Assembly: GCA_963575745.1 (NCBI GenBank)
Contig: CAUYUJ010000734.1
Coordinates: 37,501 to 101,500, forward strand
Reading direction: 5' to 3'
DNA length: 64,000 bases
From: Prorocentrum cordatum
Lineage: Eukaryota > Sar > Dinophyceae > Prorocentrales > Prorocentraceae
Notes under the pieces: generated by a model
Seen by the model: the letters and a program-made list of their open reading frames with translations, nothing else
Databases searched by the model: none
What the model was told of the DNA's origin: nothing
Shown: positions 53,810 through 63,014 of the stretch, piece after piece
How the letters are laid out: the number at the start of each line of letters is the position of its first letter
Numbering within the stretch: the stretch's first letter is position 1
Position numbers and translations under genes: made by a program

Positions 53810-54065
53810 ACGATCGGAGGATCTAGGGAGAATTGGTAATAAGGGGGAGGAGGAGGAGGATCGGAGGATCTAACATCGGAGGATCTAGGATCGGAGGATC
53901 TAAGATCGGACGACGTTCGGACGATCGGCGGATCTAGGATCGGAGGACCTAGGATCGGACGATCGGAGGATCTAGGATGAGACGATCGGAGGATCTAGGA
54001 TCGGAGACCCCAGGATCGGACGATCGGACGATCGGAGGATCTAGGATCGGAGGATCGGACGACGT
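53810..54065. repeat. GGATCGGAGGATCTAGGATC-type minisatellite, copy 2
   Basis: Same structure as 45590-45845 with a few substitutions. Confidence 0.85.
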
Positions 54066-54824
54066 TTTGAAACAAGTGTCCTGGTCTGGCGCCATTGGTC
54101 CCGAAGATGTTGCCCTGCTCGGTGATGCGCTGGTTGCCATGGGTGTCGCCCCGCTCGCTGGTGCCGCTGGCCTTTCCTTGCTCGCTGGTGCCGCTGGCTC
54201 TGCCTCGCTCGCTGGTGCCGCTGCCTCTGCCTCGCTCGCTGGTGCCGCTGGCGCTTCCTCGTTCGCTGGTGCCGCCGCTGGAGGCCTCTTCATCTTTGGC
54301 GCTTCCTCATGTGCCGCCGCAGGCCTCTTCATCTTTGGCGATTCCTCATGTTTCTCCTCGCCCTCATCCTCCTCCGCCGCAGCGGCGGGCCTTTTCATTC
54401 TCAAGGCTTCGCCATCGCCCTCATCCTCATCCTCCGCCGCACTCGCTGGTTTCTTGAGCGCTGGCTTTTTGCGAACTTCCTCCTCTTCTTCCTCATCTTC
54501 TTCAGCTGTTTCCTCCTCGCCATCTTCCTCACCCTCTTCAGCGTCTTCTTCTTCTTCCTCCTCCTCCTCCTCGTCCTCCTCCTCGTTCTCATCCTCCTCT
54601 TCTTCTGCGTCATCCTCCTCCGCCTTCGCGCCCTCGTTCTTCTTCTCGTTGCCGTCGTCTTGGGACGTCGCGGCAGCAGGCTGTTTGGTATCCGACTTCG
54701 ATGCTGATGCTGGCTTCTTACTGGCGGCAGTCTGCTTGGGCGCTGGTTTGACGTGCTCCTTTTTTTGTTCCTCTGCCTTTTCTTTCGGCATGCCATTGAT
54801 CATCTCTGTCATCAGCTTCTTCAT
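53949..54824 (-). CDS. Acidic KRPA-repeat protein, copy 2
   Basis: Same order of segments as copy 1, one codon longer through the poly-Glu/Asp run. The upstream sequence differs completely from copy 1 beginning about 5 bp before the ATG (gcgattgcctgcATG here, aacaaacctgcATG there). Confidence 0.45.
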   Translation of the reverse strand: MKKLMTEMINGMPKEKAEEQKKEHVKPAPKQTAASKKPASASKSDTKQPAAATSQDDGNEKKNEGAKAEEDDAEEEEDENEEEDEEEEEEEEEDAEEGEEDGEEETAEEDEEEEEEVRKKPALKKPASAAEDEDEGDGEALRMKRPAAAAEEDEGEEKHEESPKMKRPAAAHEEAPKMKRPPAAAPANEEAPAAPASEAEAAAPASEAEPAAPASKERPAAPASGATPMATSASPSRATSSGPMAPDQDTCFKTSSDPPILDPPIVRSSDPGVSDPRSSDRLILDPPIVRS

Positions 54825-54873
54825 GCAGGCAATCGCCTAGGCGAGGAGAGGGAGGATGCGGAGCGAACGGCTG

Positions 54874-54949
54874 GGGGGCCACCGGGTCACCGGCTCCACG
54901 GCAGGTCAATGCACATGCGTTGACCGACCGTTGACCCGATGACCCCCCG
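54874..54949. repeat. ~75-bp imperfect palindrome (GTCAACG family)
   Basis: The core variant GTCAATGCACATGCGTTGAC is at 54905-54924. Arms GGGGGGCCACCGGGTCACCG and CGTTGACCCGATGACCCCCC pair with several mismatches. It lies between two minus-strand ORFs; the upstream ORF's stop codon (54952) is 3 bp from its edge. Confidence 0.8.
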
Positions 54950-54951
54950 TC

Positions 54952-55842
54952 CTATTCCTCTCCAATCCTCCCCCACCTCTCCCATGTGGCCTTCTCCTTC
55001 TCGTCTGCGGTGTGGCGCGTCACGACCAGCTGCAACGTCGGCTTCGCCGCGCCCTGGACCCTGAAGATGCGCAGGAAAGCGACGTCAGGAACATCTGGGC
55101 GACGCTCCTTAGCGTCGATCAGTCGCCACGTAGCTCCGTCCTTGGCCACCTCCCGCTTGATCTCGGTCACGCTTGAAGGGCGCCGATCCCCTGATCCGTT
55201 GTCCACCTGCAGGGCCCTCAACGTCTTATTTGTCAAGTTCGGGATCCTGCGCGTGAATCCGTCATGCCACTTCGCTAGGACCAACTCATCGTCGCCCTCG
55301 TCGTTGGGCTGCAGCGGCTCAGACTCCTCCCGCAAAGGCTTCTTGACGCCCTTCTGAGTCCGATAGCAAACCTGCTCGTCCCGTATGTACTTGACATCGT
55401 ACTCCGTCTTGTCGGTCCCGTCCTGCATGAACGGGCTGAGCCACTCGGGAACGTTGTCGCCATCTCTGGCTTTCGTGATGGCCTGCTGGATGTCGCGGCG
55501 CATGGCTTGAGCTCGCCTGCCCATTTTCGTTGCCCATGCCTCTGCTTCGCGACCGAGCTGCCATTCTGAATTGCGGTTCTCCGCCACCTTCTGGAAAAGG
55601 ATCTTCAGCTCCCCCTTGTTACCAGCGTCCTTGTTTGGGAGGTGGAGGATCAAGAAAAGGAAGACGAACACGAGGGTGACGACGACGACGGCCCAGTCCT
55701 TCACGGCAACGATGAGTTCGCGATGCTTCACCAGGGCGTCGATGTCCCGGCGGCCTGCGAGCTCATCGCGGTATGGCAAGAGCGCGCTCGTAAGTAATGT
55801 GCTGATGCGGTTTACAATATCCTCGTTCGGTGGGGTCGCCAT
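54952..55842 (-). CDS. 296-residue protein with one membrane segment, unknown
   Basis: ATG at 55840-55842 is preferred to the upstream 55965 start because the extra residues are basic low-complexity sequence. MATPPNEDIVNRISTLLTSA is followed by a single hydrophobic stretch VKDWAVVVVTLVFVFLFLIL at about residues 45-64, then a charged, ordinary-looking soluble part (KILFQKVAENRNSEWQLGRE; DGTDKTEYDVKYIRDEQVCY; KWHDGFTRRIPNLTNKT) ending RWGRIGEE. The frame is uninterrupted and of normal composition. No family was recognised. There is no counterpart in unit 1 because of the gap. It could be an extra gene of the mobile unit. Confidence 0.6.
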   Translation of the reverse strand: MATPPNEDIVNRISTLLTSALLPYRDELAGRRDIDALVKHRELIVAVKDWAVVVVTLVFVFLFLILHLPNKDAGNKGELKILFQKVAENRNSEWQLGREAEAWATKMGRRAQAMRRDIQQAITKARDGDNVPEWLSPFMQDGTDKTEYDVKYIRDEQVCYRTQKGVKKPLREESEPLQPNDEGDDELVLAKWHDGFTRRIPNLTNKTLRALQVDNGSGDRRPSSVTEIKREVAKDGATWRLIDAKERRPDVPDVAFLRIFRVQGAAKPTLQLVVTRHTADEKEKATWERWGRIGEE

Positions 55843-55909
55843 CCTCGTGGCGCCGACAACGCGCCTGAGCCACAATTTCGAGGAGAGACGGGCCCGCGGT
55901 GACAGGACA

Positions 55910-56297
55910 CCCCGAAGAAATCTAAGGCCCCCAGACACCCCAGGACGCCTAGGGCCTCTAGACACCTAAAATGCCTGAGGCCCTATAGACGCTTCAGACC
56001 CCTAGATGCCCAAGACGCCTGATGCTTCAAGACTCACCAAGACGCATGAGGCCCCAGACACCCCAAGACGCCTGAGACAACCAAGGCAGAACGGCACGGC
56101 ACGACGCGGCACGGCAAAATCCCACCGCCCCGCAGATCGGGGACCTTGGGCGTGATCCGCGGGCCGTCATCGGGCCCCCAGGCGCGTGAGTCCGCCGACC
56201 CCCGCTTTAGGGCGCCCCGCGCTTGAGACCGCGGCGCGCCCTACAGCGCGGGCGCACGTTCCCAGGCGTACTCCGCGGACCTCACTGGGGTCCCAGG

Positions 56298-56300
<3 letters not shown>
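55910..56300. other. CTAGACACC/AGACGCCT-type short repeats, no gene
   Basis: 55915-56090 contains degenerate ~25-bp words (CCCCAAGACGCCTGAGRCC). 56100-56290 shows nothing recognisable. Confidence 0.5.
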
Positions 56301-56339
<39 letters not shown>

Positions 56340-56358
56340 ATATATATATATATATATT
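56299..56358. repeat. TA dinucleotide run
   Basis: (TA)n with a few C interruptions, about 60 bp. Confidence 0.95.
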
Positions 56359-56469
56359 ATATACATATAACGGCGCACCGGGTCCGGGGGCCCGGGGCCG
56401 GGACCTCGACCGCAAATGTGCACCCCGGGGGGCCCGGAGGCTCGTCGGGGCTTGCCGGAGGCCTCCCCA

Positions 56470-57745
56470 GTCAGACAAGACGGCCCAAGAAGCGCCCAAG
56501 ACGGCCCAAGAAACTTCCAAGAGGCCTCCAAGAGGGCTCCGAGATGCTGAAGATGGCCTCCAGACGTCCAAGGACGCCCCCAAGAGGCCCCAAGAAGCCT
56601 CCAACATGCGTCCCAAGAGGGCCCCTAGACGCAAAAATTGGCCCATTCCCTTCGTAAAACGTACATTTTCAACAAAGTTGTCTTTTGGGCTTTCCGACGT
56701 TACAGGACGGCCCAAGAGGCGCCCAAGACCGCCCCAAGACGGCCCAAGAAGCTTCCAAGAGGGCCCCAGGACAGCCCAAGAGGGCCCCAAGACGGCCCAA
56801 GAGGCGCCCAAGATGGCCCAAGAGGGCCCCAAGACGGGCCCAAGAGGGGGCCCAGAGGGGGACCACGAACCGCAAGCTCGAGCCTTCCGCCCCAAGAGGC
56901 CGCCAGGAGGCCCCCAGGAGGCCCCTCAAGAGGCCCCAGGAGACCCCAGACGTCCAAGGACGCCCCCAAGAGGCCCCAAGAAGCCTCCAACCTGCGTCCC
57001 AAGAGGGTCCCTAGACGCAAGAATTGGCCCATTCCCTTCGTAAAACGTACATTTTCAACAAAGTCGCCTTTTGGGTTTTCCGACGTTACAGGACGGCCCA
57101 AGAGGCGCCCAAGACCGCCCCAAGACGGCCCAAGAAGTTTCCCAGAGGGCCCCAGGACAGCCCAAGAGGGCCCCAAGACGGCCCAAGAGGCGCCCAAGAT
57201 GGCCCAAGAGGGCCCCAAGACGGGCCCAAGAGGGGGCCCAGAGGGGGACCACGAACCGCAAGCTCGAGCCTTCCGCCCCAAGAGGCCGCCAGGAGGCCCC
57301 CAGGAGGCCCCTCAAGAGGCCCCAGGAGACCCCAGACGTCCAAGGACGCCCCCAAGAGGCCCCAAGAAGCCTCCAACATGCGTCCCAAGAGGGCCCCTAG
57401 ACGCAAGAATTGGCACATTCCCTTCGTAAAACGTACATTTTCAACAAAGTCGCCTTTTGGGTTTTCCGACGTTACAGGACGGCCCAAGAGGCGCCCAAGA
57501 CCGCCCCAAGACGGCCCAAGAAGCTTCCCAGAGGGCCCCAGGACAGCCCAAGAGGGCCCCAAGACGGCCCAAGAGGCGCCCAAGATGGCCCAAGAGGGCC
57601 CCAAGACGGGCCCAAGAGGGGGCCCAGAGGGGGACCACGAACCGCAAGCTCGAGCCTTCCGCCCCAAGAGGCCGCCAGGAGGCCATCAGGAGGCCCCTCA
57701 AGAGGCCCCAGGAGACCCCAGACGTCCAAGGACGCCCCCAAGACG
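56470..57745 (+). repeat. 386-bp tandem repeat, about 3 copies, with ~11-bp subrepeats
   Basis: The block GGCCCATTCCCTTCGTAAAA (with CGTACATTTTCAACAAAG) recurs at 56638, 57024 and 57410, exactly 386 bp apart. Between them lie CCAAGAGGCGCC/CCAAGACGGCC subrepeats. Long plus and minus frames (100-340 codons) run through the array in several phases and are repeat artefacts. The subrepeat is shared with 19.6-20.2 kb. Confidence 0.92.
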
Positions 57746-57797
57746 CTTCGCGTCACCAATTTCTTCTCGCAACGATTCCTGGGTCTGTGACTCGACA

Positions 57798-57831
57798 GAA
57801 CCTAAGCGCGCGCGAAGCGCGCGCGTGGTTC
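57798..57831. repeat. 34-bp hairpin (GAACC...GCGCGCG...GGTTC)
   Basis: gaacc at 57798-57802 pairs with ggttc at 57827-57831, and inner GCGCGCGC arms pair around GAA. It sits exactly between the 386-bp array and the TATG region. Confidence 0.7.
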
Positions 57832-58125
57832 TAGTATATATATATATATGCATGCAACATAATTTACGGTCATACATACACATTATATATATGTATGTAT
57901 ACATATGTGTATATGTATATACACGCATGTGTATATGCATATTTGTGTACATATACATATATAGACATATGCATATAAATATGTGTACATGTATGCATAC
58001 ACATGTATATGTATGTACATATGCATTTGCACATATGTATATGTAGATGTATATCTATATGGTTATGTATAAATGTATATGCATATATGTTTAATTGTAC
58101 ATACAAATGTATATGTAGTGGCCAT
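57832..58125. repeat. Alternating TATG/TACA purine-pyrimidine tract
   Basis: About 290 bp of ATATGTATATACACGCATG-like sequence with almost perfect purine-pyrimidine alternation and no fixed unit. It may be prone to Z-DNA or unwinding. No gene. Confidence 0.8.
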
Positions 58126-58309
58126 GCAACATATAATCGTGCACATGCTGTACACGCGTCGTTGGATAAAAAACATGGTTTGGACAAAAACATGGTCTGG
58201 ATCAAAAAAAATGGTCTGGATCAAAACTGTGCCGTGTGACCGCGTTGGATCAAAAACAAAACCTTGGATCAAAGTTGCAGTGTCGAAGAGTGTCGGATCA
58301 AAAAACGCG

Positions 58310-58430
58310 ATCCGAGTAACCCCAGGGCAGAACTCCATTCCCGGGCCACATTTTGAATGCCCGGAGCCAACTGTAGGCCACTTCGTGGTCTTCGAGTTCC
58401 CAGGACTTCATTCCCGGGCTACATTTTGAA
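58310..58430 (+). repeat. Isolated copies of the ~80-bp CATTCCCGGGCCACATTTTG repeat
   Basis: Two units related to the 60.5-61.45 kb array. Confidence 0.7.
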
Positions 58431-58431
58431 T

Positions 58432-58765
58432 GCCGAGGCAGGCTGATGCTGAGCCTGAGGCAGGCTGAGGGTGAGGCAGGCTGAGGCTGAGGCCGAGGCT
58501 GAAGGCAGACTGAGGGTGAGGCTGAAGCAGGCTGAAGCTGAGGCTGAGGCAGGCTGAGGCTGAGGCTGAGGCAGGCTGATGCTGAGGCAGGCTGAGGCTG
58601 AGGCTGAGGCTGATGCAGGCTGAGGCTGAGGCAGCCTGAGGCTGAGGCCGAGGCCGAAGGCAGACTGAGGCTGAGGCTGAAGCAGGCTGAGGCTGAGGCT
58701 GAGGCAGGCTGAGGCTTAGGCTGAGGCAGGCTGAGGCTGACGCAGGCTGAGGCTGAGGCTGTGAC
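58432..58765 (+). repeat. AGGCTG hexamer array
   Basis: About 50 AGGCTG/AGGCAGGCTG words, stop-free in several minus frames; a minisatellite. Confidence 0.9.
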
Positions 58766-58939
58766 CGCGACTGCCGTTGCCACTGCGACTGTCATCGCGA
58801 ATGCGACTACGACTGCGAGAACAGCAGAACTTTACAACTGGATTCTCATCTGAATCTTCAGGGGAATGCTTTCAGATATGCTCCTACACATCGCTGTTAG
58901 GTTGCTTTGACGGGATAGTTAGTATGAAGCTCGGAGGCT

Positions 58940-59630
58940 GGATTTGCAGTTAGAGCTCATTTTGGGTGCTAGTGGTGGTCCCTGGAAGATAACCCGAGCG
59001 ACAGGCCATTGCCAGAGCCCAGATTCATACGAATCGACGGGAAATTATCAAATGCGTCTTCCTGTAGACATCAGCGGGTCTGAGATCGGCCTGAAGCACG
59101 AGAAATGTTCGAAAACCTCTGATCATTAGGGTGCAACTTTGGGTGCTTGCGACGGTTTTTCGAAGATAACTCGAGCCACGGGCCATTGCCAGAGCCCTGA
59201 TGCATTCGAATCAACAGGACATGATCCAGTGCATCTCTCTGAAGGCACCAGAGGGCTGAGATCAGCCTGGCAAGGGAGAAATCTTTGAAACGCTGTAATA
59301 ATTAGAATGCAACTTTCGCTAGGCAGTCGCAAGAGGAAGCTCTACGAGTTCCCGGCGGTAACCAAGGTTCACGATTTACCGCCGGCGCCCAGTTTGGTTT
59401 GTTGAAAATTATATTCTCGAAATTTGTCCATTCGTTTGAGTCCTAGTATTTTCTCCCGCCATCTTCGATCTGATTCCCACTCGCCATCTCAATCTCAGCT
59501 CGATCGGGTGGATATTAATTTGAATTTCGGCTGAGGCGGGATCGGCTGCATTCGAATCGACAGGAAATGATCCAATGCATCTCCCTGTAGGCAGCAGAGG
59601 GCGAGATCGGCCTGCGGAGGTGCTTGCTAT
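58940..59630 (+). repeat. Three diverged copies of a ~100-190 bp unit
   Basis: Each contains GCCATTGCCAGAGCCC (first two), ATTCGAATCRACAGGA, CAATGCATCTC.CTGWAGGC and GAGATCGGCCTG. Copies are near 59000-59115, 59175-59290 and 59545-59625. No gene in this stretch. Confidence 0.6.
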
Positions 59631-59759
59631 AGGCCTTGCCTCCCTCTCCTTCTCCTCGTTCTCAAGCTTCTTGTTGGTTCAAGGGCTGTTTTTTTTCAGT
59701 TGCTTCTTCCGACCTCGGATTTTCCGGGTGGCAGCTGTCTCTCCATCGGTGTCTTTCGC

Positions 59760-60420
59760 CTGAACCAGAACATCTGGAGACCAGCTTATCATGTCCGACT
59801 TGTCTGCTGTCTTGCCGCGAATGCATGCGTGGCTTTCCGCGAATGCGCCTACCGTGCCGTTTGGTCTGTTCACCACGCGGTTTCCGAACTTCAGGAAGAA
59901 GCAACTGCAATCGCATTTCTCCTTCGTGGATCGCGCTGGAATCTTCTAAATTTCCTCGGAGGGCACCGCGGGCAATGATGCTGGCGGCGCGGCCGTGCTG
60001 ACGAGTTTGTCAGGGTCAGAAACTGCGGTGCAACGGGAGTTGCAAACATGGGGCAAACGGTTTTCAGTGGGTGGGTTGGTGCACGTCGACCTTGACGGGG
60101 AAGTGCGGGTTGTCCATGCACCTCTTCGTGCTGGCCGACGAGGTGCTCGTCCCAGACATCCCTTTGTGCGCCATCCGGCAGTTGCCCGAGCAGTTGGCCG
60201 CAGACGCGTTGGCAGGCTCATGGGAAGGATGTTCGGTTTGGCGGAAGTTTCCGCTATGGAGACTTTGTCGAAGTTCGTTGGCCCGAGCACGGAATCTACG
60301 TGCCAGTCAGGGCGCCGGAAACCAGGACACTGACTAACCAGGGCGCAGACGCGTTCTCTGCGCTGCAGGAATCGTTACCTAACAGCGTTTGCTGATAGGT
60401 TTCTAGTGGTGTCAAAAGAG
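59760..60420 (+). CDS. Plus-strand exon-like frames, unidentified
   Basis: Three short open segments read like protein but in different frames. They are RECAYRAVWSVHHAVSELQE (59838-59900), RELQTWGKRFSVGGLVHVDL (60030-60090) and, after the acceptor gttggcag at 60218, HGKDVRFGGSFRYGDFVEVR then HGIYVPVRAPETRTLTNQGA to a stop near 60391. They may be exons of one gene. No domain was recognised. Confidence 0.3.
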
Positions 60421-60479
60421 AGCATCATGACTCCTCAGGGGGGTCTGGGCGGGTGCCGGGGAGGAGAACCGGGAATCGT

Positions 60480-61455
60480 TTTTCGCCAACAGTCACACAC
60501 TTCGTGCTCTTCGACCTCCCAGAACTCCATTCCCGGGACACATTCTGGAGAACCGGGAACAGAGCCGGGCTCGCTTTTCGCCAACAGTCACACACTTCGT
60601 GCTCTTCGACCTCCCAGAACTCCATTCCCGGGCCACTTTCTGGAGAACCGGGAACAGAGCCGGGCTCGTTTTTCGTCAACAGTCACACACTTCGTGCTCT
60701 TCGACCTCCCAGAACTCCATTCCCGGGCTACATTTTGAGTGGCCGGAGCCAACTGTAGGCCACTTCGTGCTCTTCGAATCGCCAGAATCTCATTCCAGGG
60801 CCACATTTTCAATGCCCGGGGCCAACTGTAGGCCACTTCGTGTTCAAAGGCCGCTGCTGTTAGGTTGCTTTGCCGGGATAATTTCGTTTTTGTTTCGTTA
60901 TTACTTAACAGCGAAGACTGATAGGTTTGTAATGGGGTCAAAAGAGAGCATCTGATGACTCCCCAGGGGGGTCTGGGCGGGAGCCGGACAGGCGAGAACC
61001 GGGCTCGTTTTAAGCAAACAGTCACATACTTCGTGCTCTTCGACCTCCCAGAACCCCATTCCCGGGCCACATTTTGCATGCCCGGAGCCAACTGTAGGCC
61101 ACTTCGTGCTCTTCGACTTCGCAGAATTCCACTCCGGGACCACATTTTGGATGCCCGGAGCCATCTGTAGGTCACTTCGTGCTCTTCGATTTCCCAAAAC
61201 CCCACTCCCGGGCCACATTTTGGATGCCCGGAGCCAACTGTAGGCCACTTCGTGGTCTTCGAGTTCCCAGAACACCATTCCCGGGCTACATTTTGGATGC
61301 CCGGAGCCAACTGTAGGCCATTTCGTGGTCTTCGAGTTCCCAGAACTCCATTCCCGGGCCACTTTTTGAATGCCCGGAGCCAACTGTAGGCCACTTTGGT
61401 TTTCGAGTTCCCAGAGCTCCATTCCTGGGCCACATTTTGAATGCTCCCAGATATG
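60480..61455 (+). repeat. ~75-85 bp tandem array (GGCCACTTCGTGCTCTTCGA)
   Basis: About 12 units carry CACTTCGTGCTCTTCGACCT, CCCAGAACTCCATTCCCGGG and CACATTTTGRATGCCCGGAG, interrupted once by a different sequence (60860-61010) that itself repeats the block around 60410-60470. Open frames across it are artefacts. Confidence 0.85.
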
Positions 61456-61639
61456 CTTCCAGATATGCTCCTACACATCGCTGTTAGGTTGCTTTGCCGG
61501 GATATTTTTTGTTTCGTTATTGGAGGGGAGATTTTTTTCTGATGCTGACCTCCAGGTTTCTGCTTGGGATATTGCGTCGACTGGTTTCTTGGCGAAGCCG
61601 TTTCGAAAAGTTGGTTTCTAGCGTTGCTGCGTGTCCTGG

Positions 61640-62270
61640 TTTAGCGTGTCTGGGTCTACGGGGCCCTGGGGCAGCGAAGTTCAGCCGCTATTGTTGCGGA
61701 TGCAAGAAAGCGTTCGTGATGGTCAAATTCTCCGATGGCGGCCAGGATTCCAAAGTCGCAGTGGCAGATGTCCGAGCACGTGGCGTCCCTTTCGTGGGCG
61801 AGGTGTTCGAGGAGAGCCCAGGGGCGCCGCGACGTGGGCCGCAGACTCGTTCTCTGTTTTCGCGCAAGGACGAGCAGCCTGAGGCGGTGGAAGACCCAGG
61901 ATCAACTCGGTTTCTGGGCGTGGTGGTGAGCGTGAACGAAGAGAAGGGAGTTTGCACGATCGCTTCCCGTTTCGGATCCATTTTCTGCCCCCGAATCGCA
62001 GTCATTGCTGACGGCGCTTTGAGGGTTGGGCGGGAGGCGAAGTTTGAGATTTCTTGGGGTCGCCAGCTTCGCTTGCAGGCCAACGACGTTGTTCTGGGGC
62101 CCCTGAAGAAAATCGAGTCGGTGCAGTGGCGGGCTCAGCGCGCCAGGGGCGCGGGCGCAATCTTGCGCGCCAGGGCGGAAGTCCCCGAGAATAAGGAGAT
62201 TGATAAGAAGAACGCTGCCACGCTTGAGCGCATGAAGGCGGCCCATGTGGCCAAGCGCGCGTGCAGATGG
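61640..62270 (+). CDS. Exon with a cold-shock-domain-like segment
   Basis: The open frame reads CCGCKKAFVMVKFSDGGQDS, a Glu/Arg linker, then TRFLGVVVSVNEEKGVCTIA, SRFGSIFCPRIAVIADGALR and VGREAKFEISWGRQLRLQAN. The G-x-V-x(3)-N-x-x-K-G, IF and V-G-x-x-x-x-F pattern is that of a cold-shock (OB-fold) nucleic-acid-binding domain, though the usual GFGFI core is replaced by GVCTI, so RNA contacts would be weakened. A Lys/Arg-rich helix follows. The exon ends at the donor RW/gtaggc (62271). The start is uncertain; ATG near 61718 (MVKFSDGG) is one option. Downstream frames to 63011 may be further exons. Confidence 0.45.
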
Positions 62271-62734
62271 GTAGGCCTACAACTATCTCCGCCTCGCTGG
62301 GCAGCATTTGTCCTTCCGCTCTCTTTCTCTCTCCGCCGCTTCGGTGGGGCCTTCGCAATCGAGGGGCGTTTGATTCAGGGCGCGCCCCTTGCAGTCGATC
62401 GTAACGCATGCGCGGCGCATTCTGCGGCGTGCTTCGTTTGGCGGGGAGGTCCACTCGAGCGGGCCACGTGAGTTTCCTCCTTGGGATCAGTTTCGAATCG
62501 TCCTAGGAGATTTTGATTAACTTTGGAAAAACTTGCTTTTCCGCGCTTCCCAAGGCATTCCTTTACTATGGAAAGATATTTTCGATTTCGGAGGGGCCAA
62601 GTTGCGGTTTTGACGCAGGATTCAGTTAGACGCCATCACGATGCGGCCCGGCAGTGCCAGAACCTTCCGTGCTGGCGCCCGAATGCATTTGACTTCGCAG
62701 AGCCCTCGGGCGGGCGTTCTGGGGCTGTCGAAAT

Positions 62735-63014
62735 GAATTGGCCGACGTTCGTAGTTGCCTTCTCGCGCCAGGGATCCATCGACGCGCTCCCGTCGGTCGT
62801 TCGTGCAATCCGACGGCTTTGGTTCGCGCGGTTGTCCAGGCCCTGGCGGGCCCCCCCAAGGCTGCGCATCAAAAGGCGTTGTTGCCGAGGGTCACCCGTT
62901 CGTGTTGCCGATCCAGGTTGTTGCGGCTGCCACTAAGGTTGCGCACGAAAGGGCCTTCTTGCCACAGGCCACGAAAGAGGGAGATGTCATTTTGGTGTGC
63001 GGCTTTCAATGACG
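62735..63014 (+). CDS. Possible terminal exon(s) downstream of the cold-shock-like exon
   Basis: Two related segments, VVQALAGPPKAAHQKALLPR (about 62830-62890) and VVAAATKVAHERAFLPQATK then EGDVILVCGFQ and stop (62918-63011), look like an internal duplication read in two frames. An acceptor (cgatccag) precedes the second. Function unknown. Confidence 0.3.

Larger units (their letters stand above)
46717..54828. repeat. 8.2-kb tandem duplication, unit 2
   Basis: Starts inside or at the right edge of the N gap (matching 38517) and ends at 54828, about 5 bp upstream of the acidic ORF's ATG. It is co-linear and in the same orientation as unit 1. Differences are scattered substitutions and repeat-length changes. 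Confidence 0.9.

Noticed and set aside
57024-58046. 340-codon ORF and its relatives in the 386-bp array
   Set aside because: Open in several frames on both strands because of CCAAGAGGCCC-type subrepeats; no domain.
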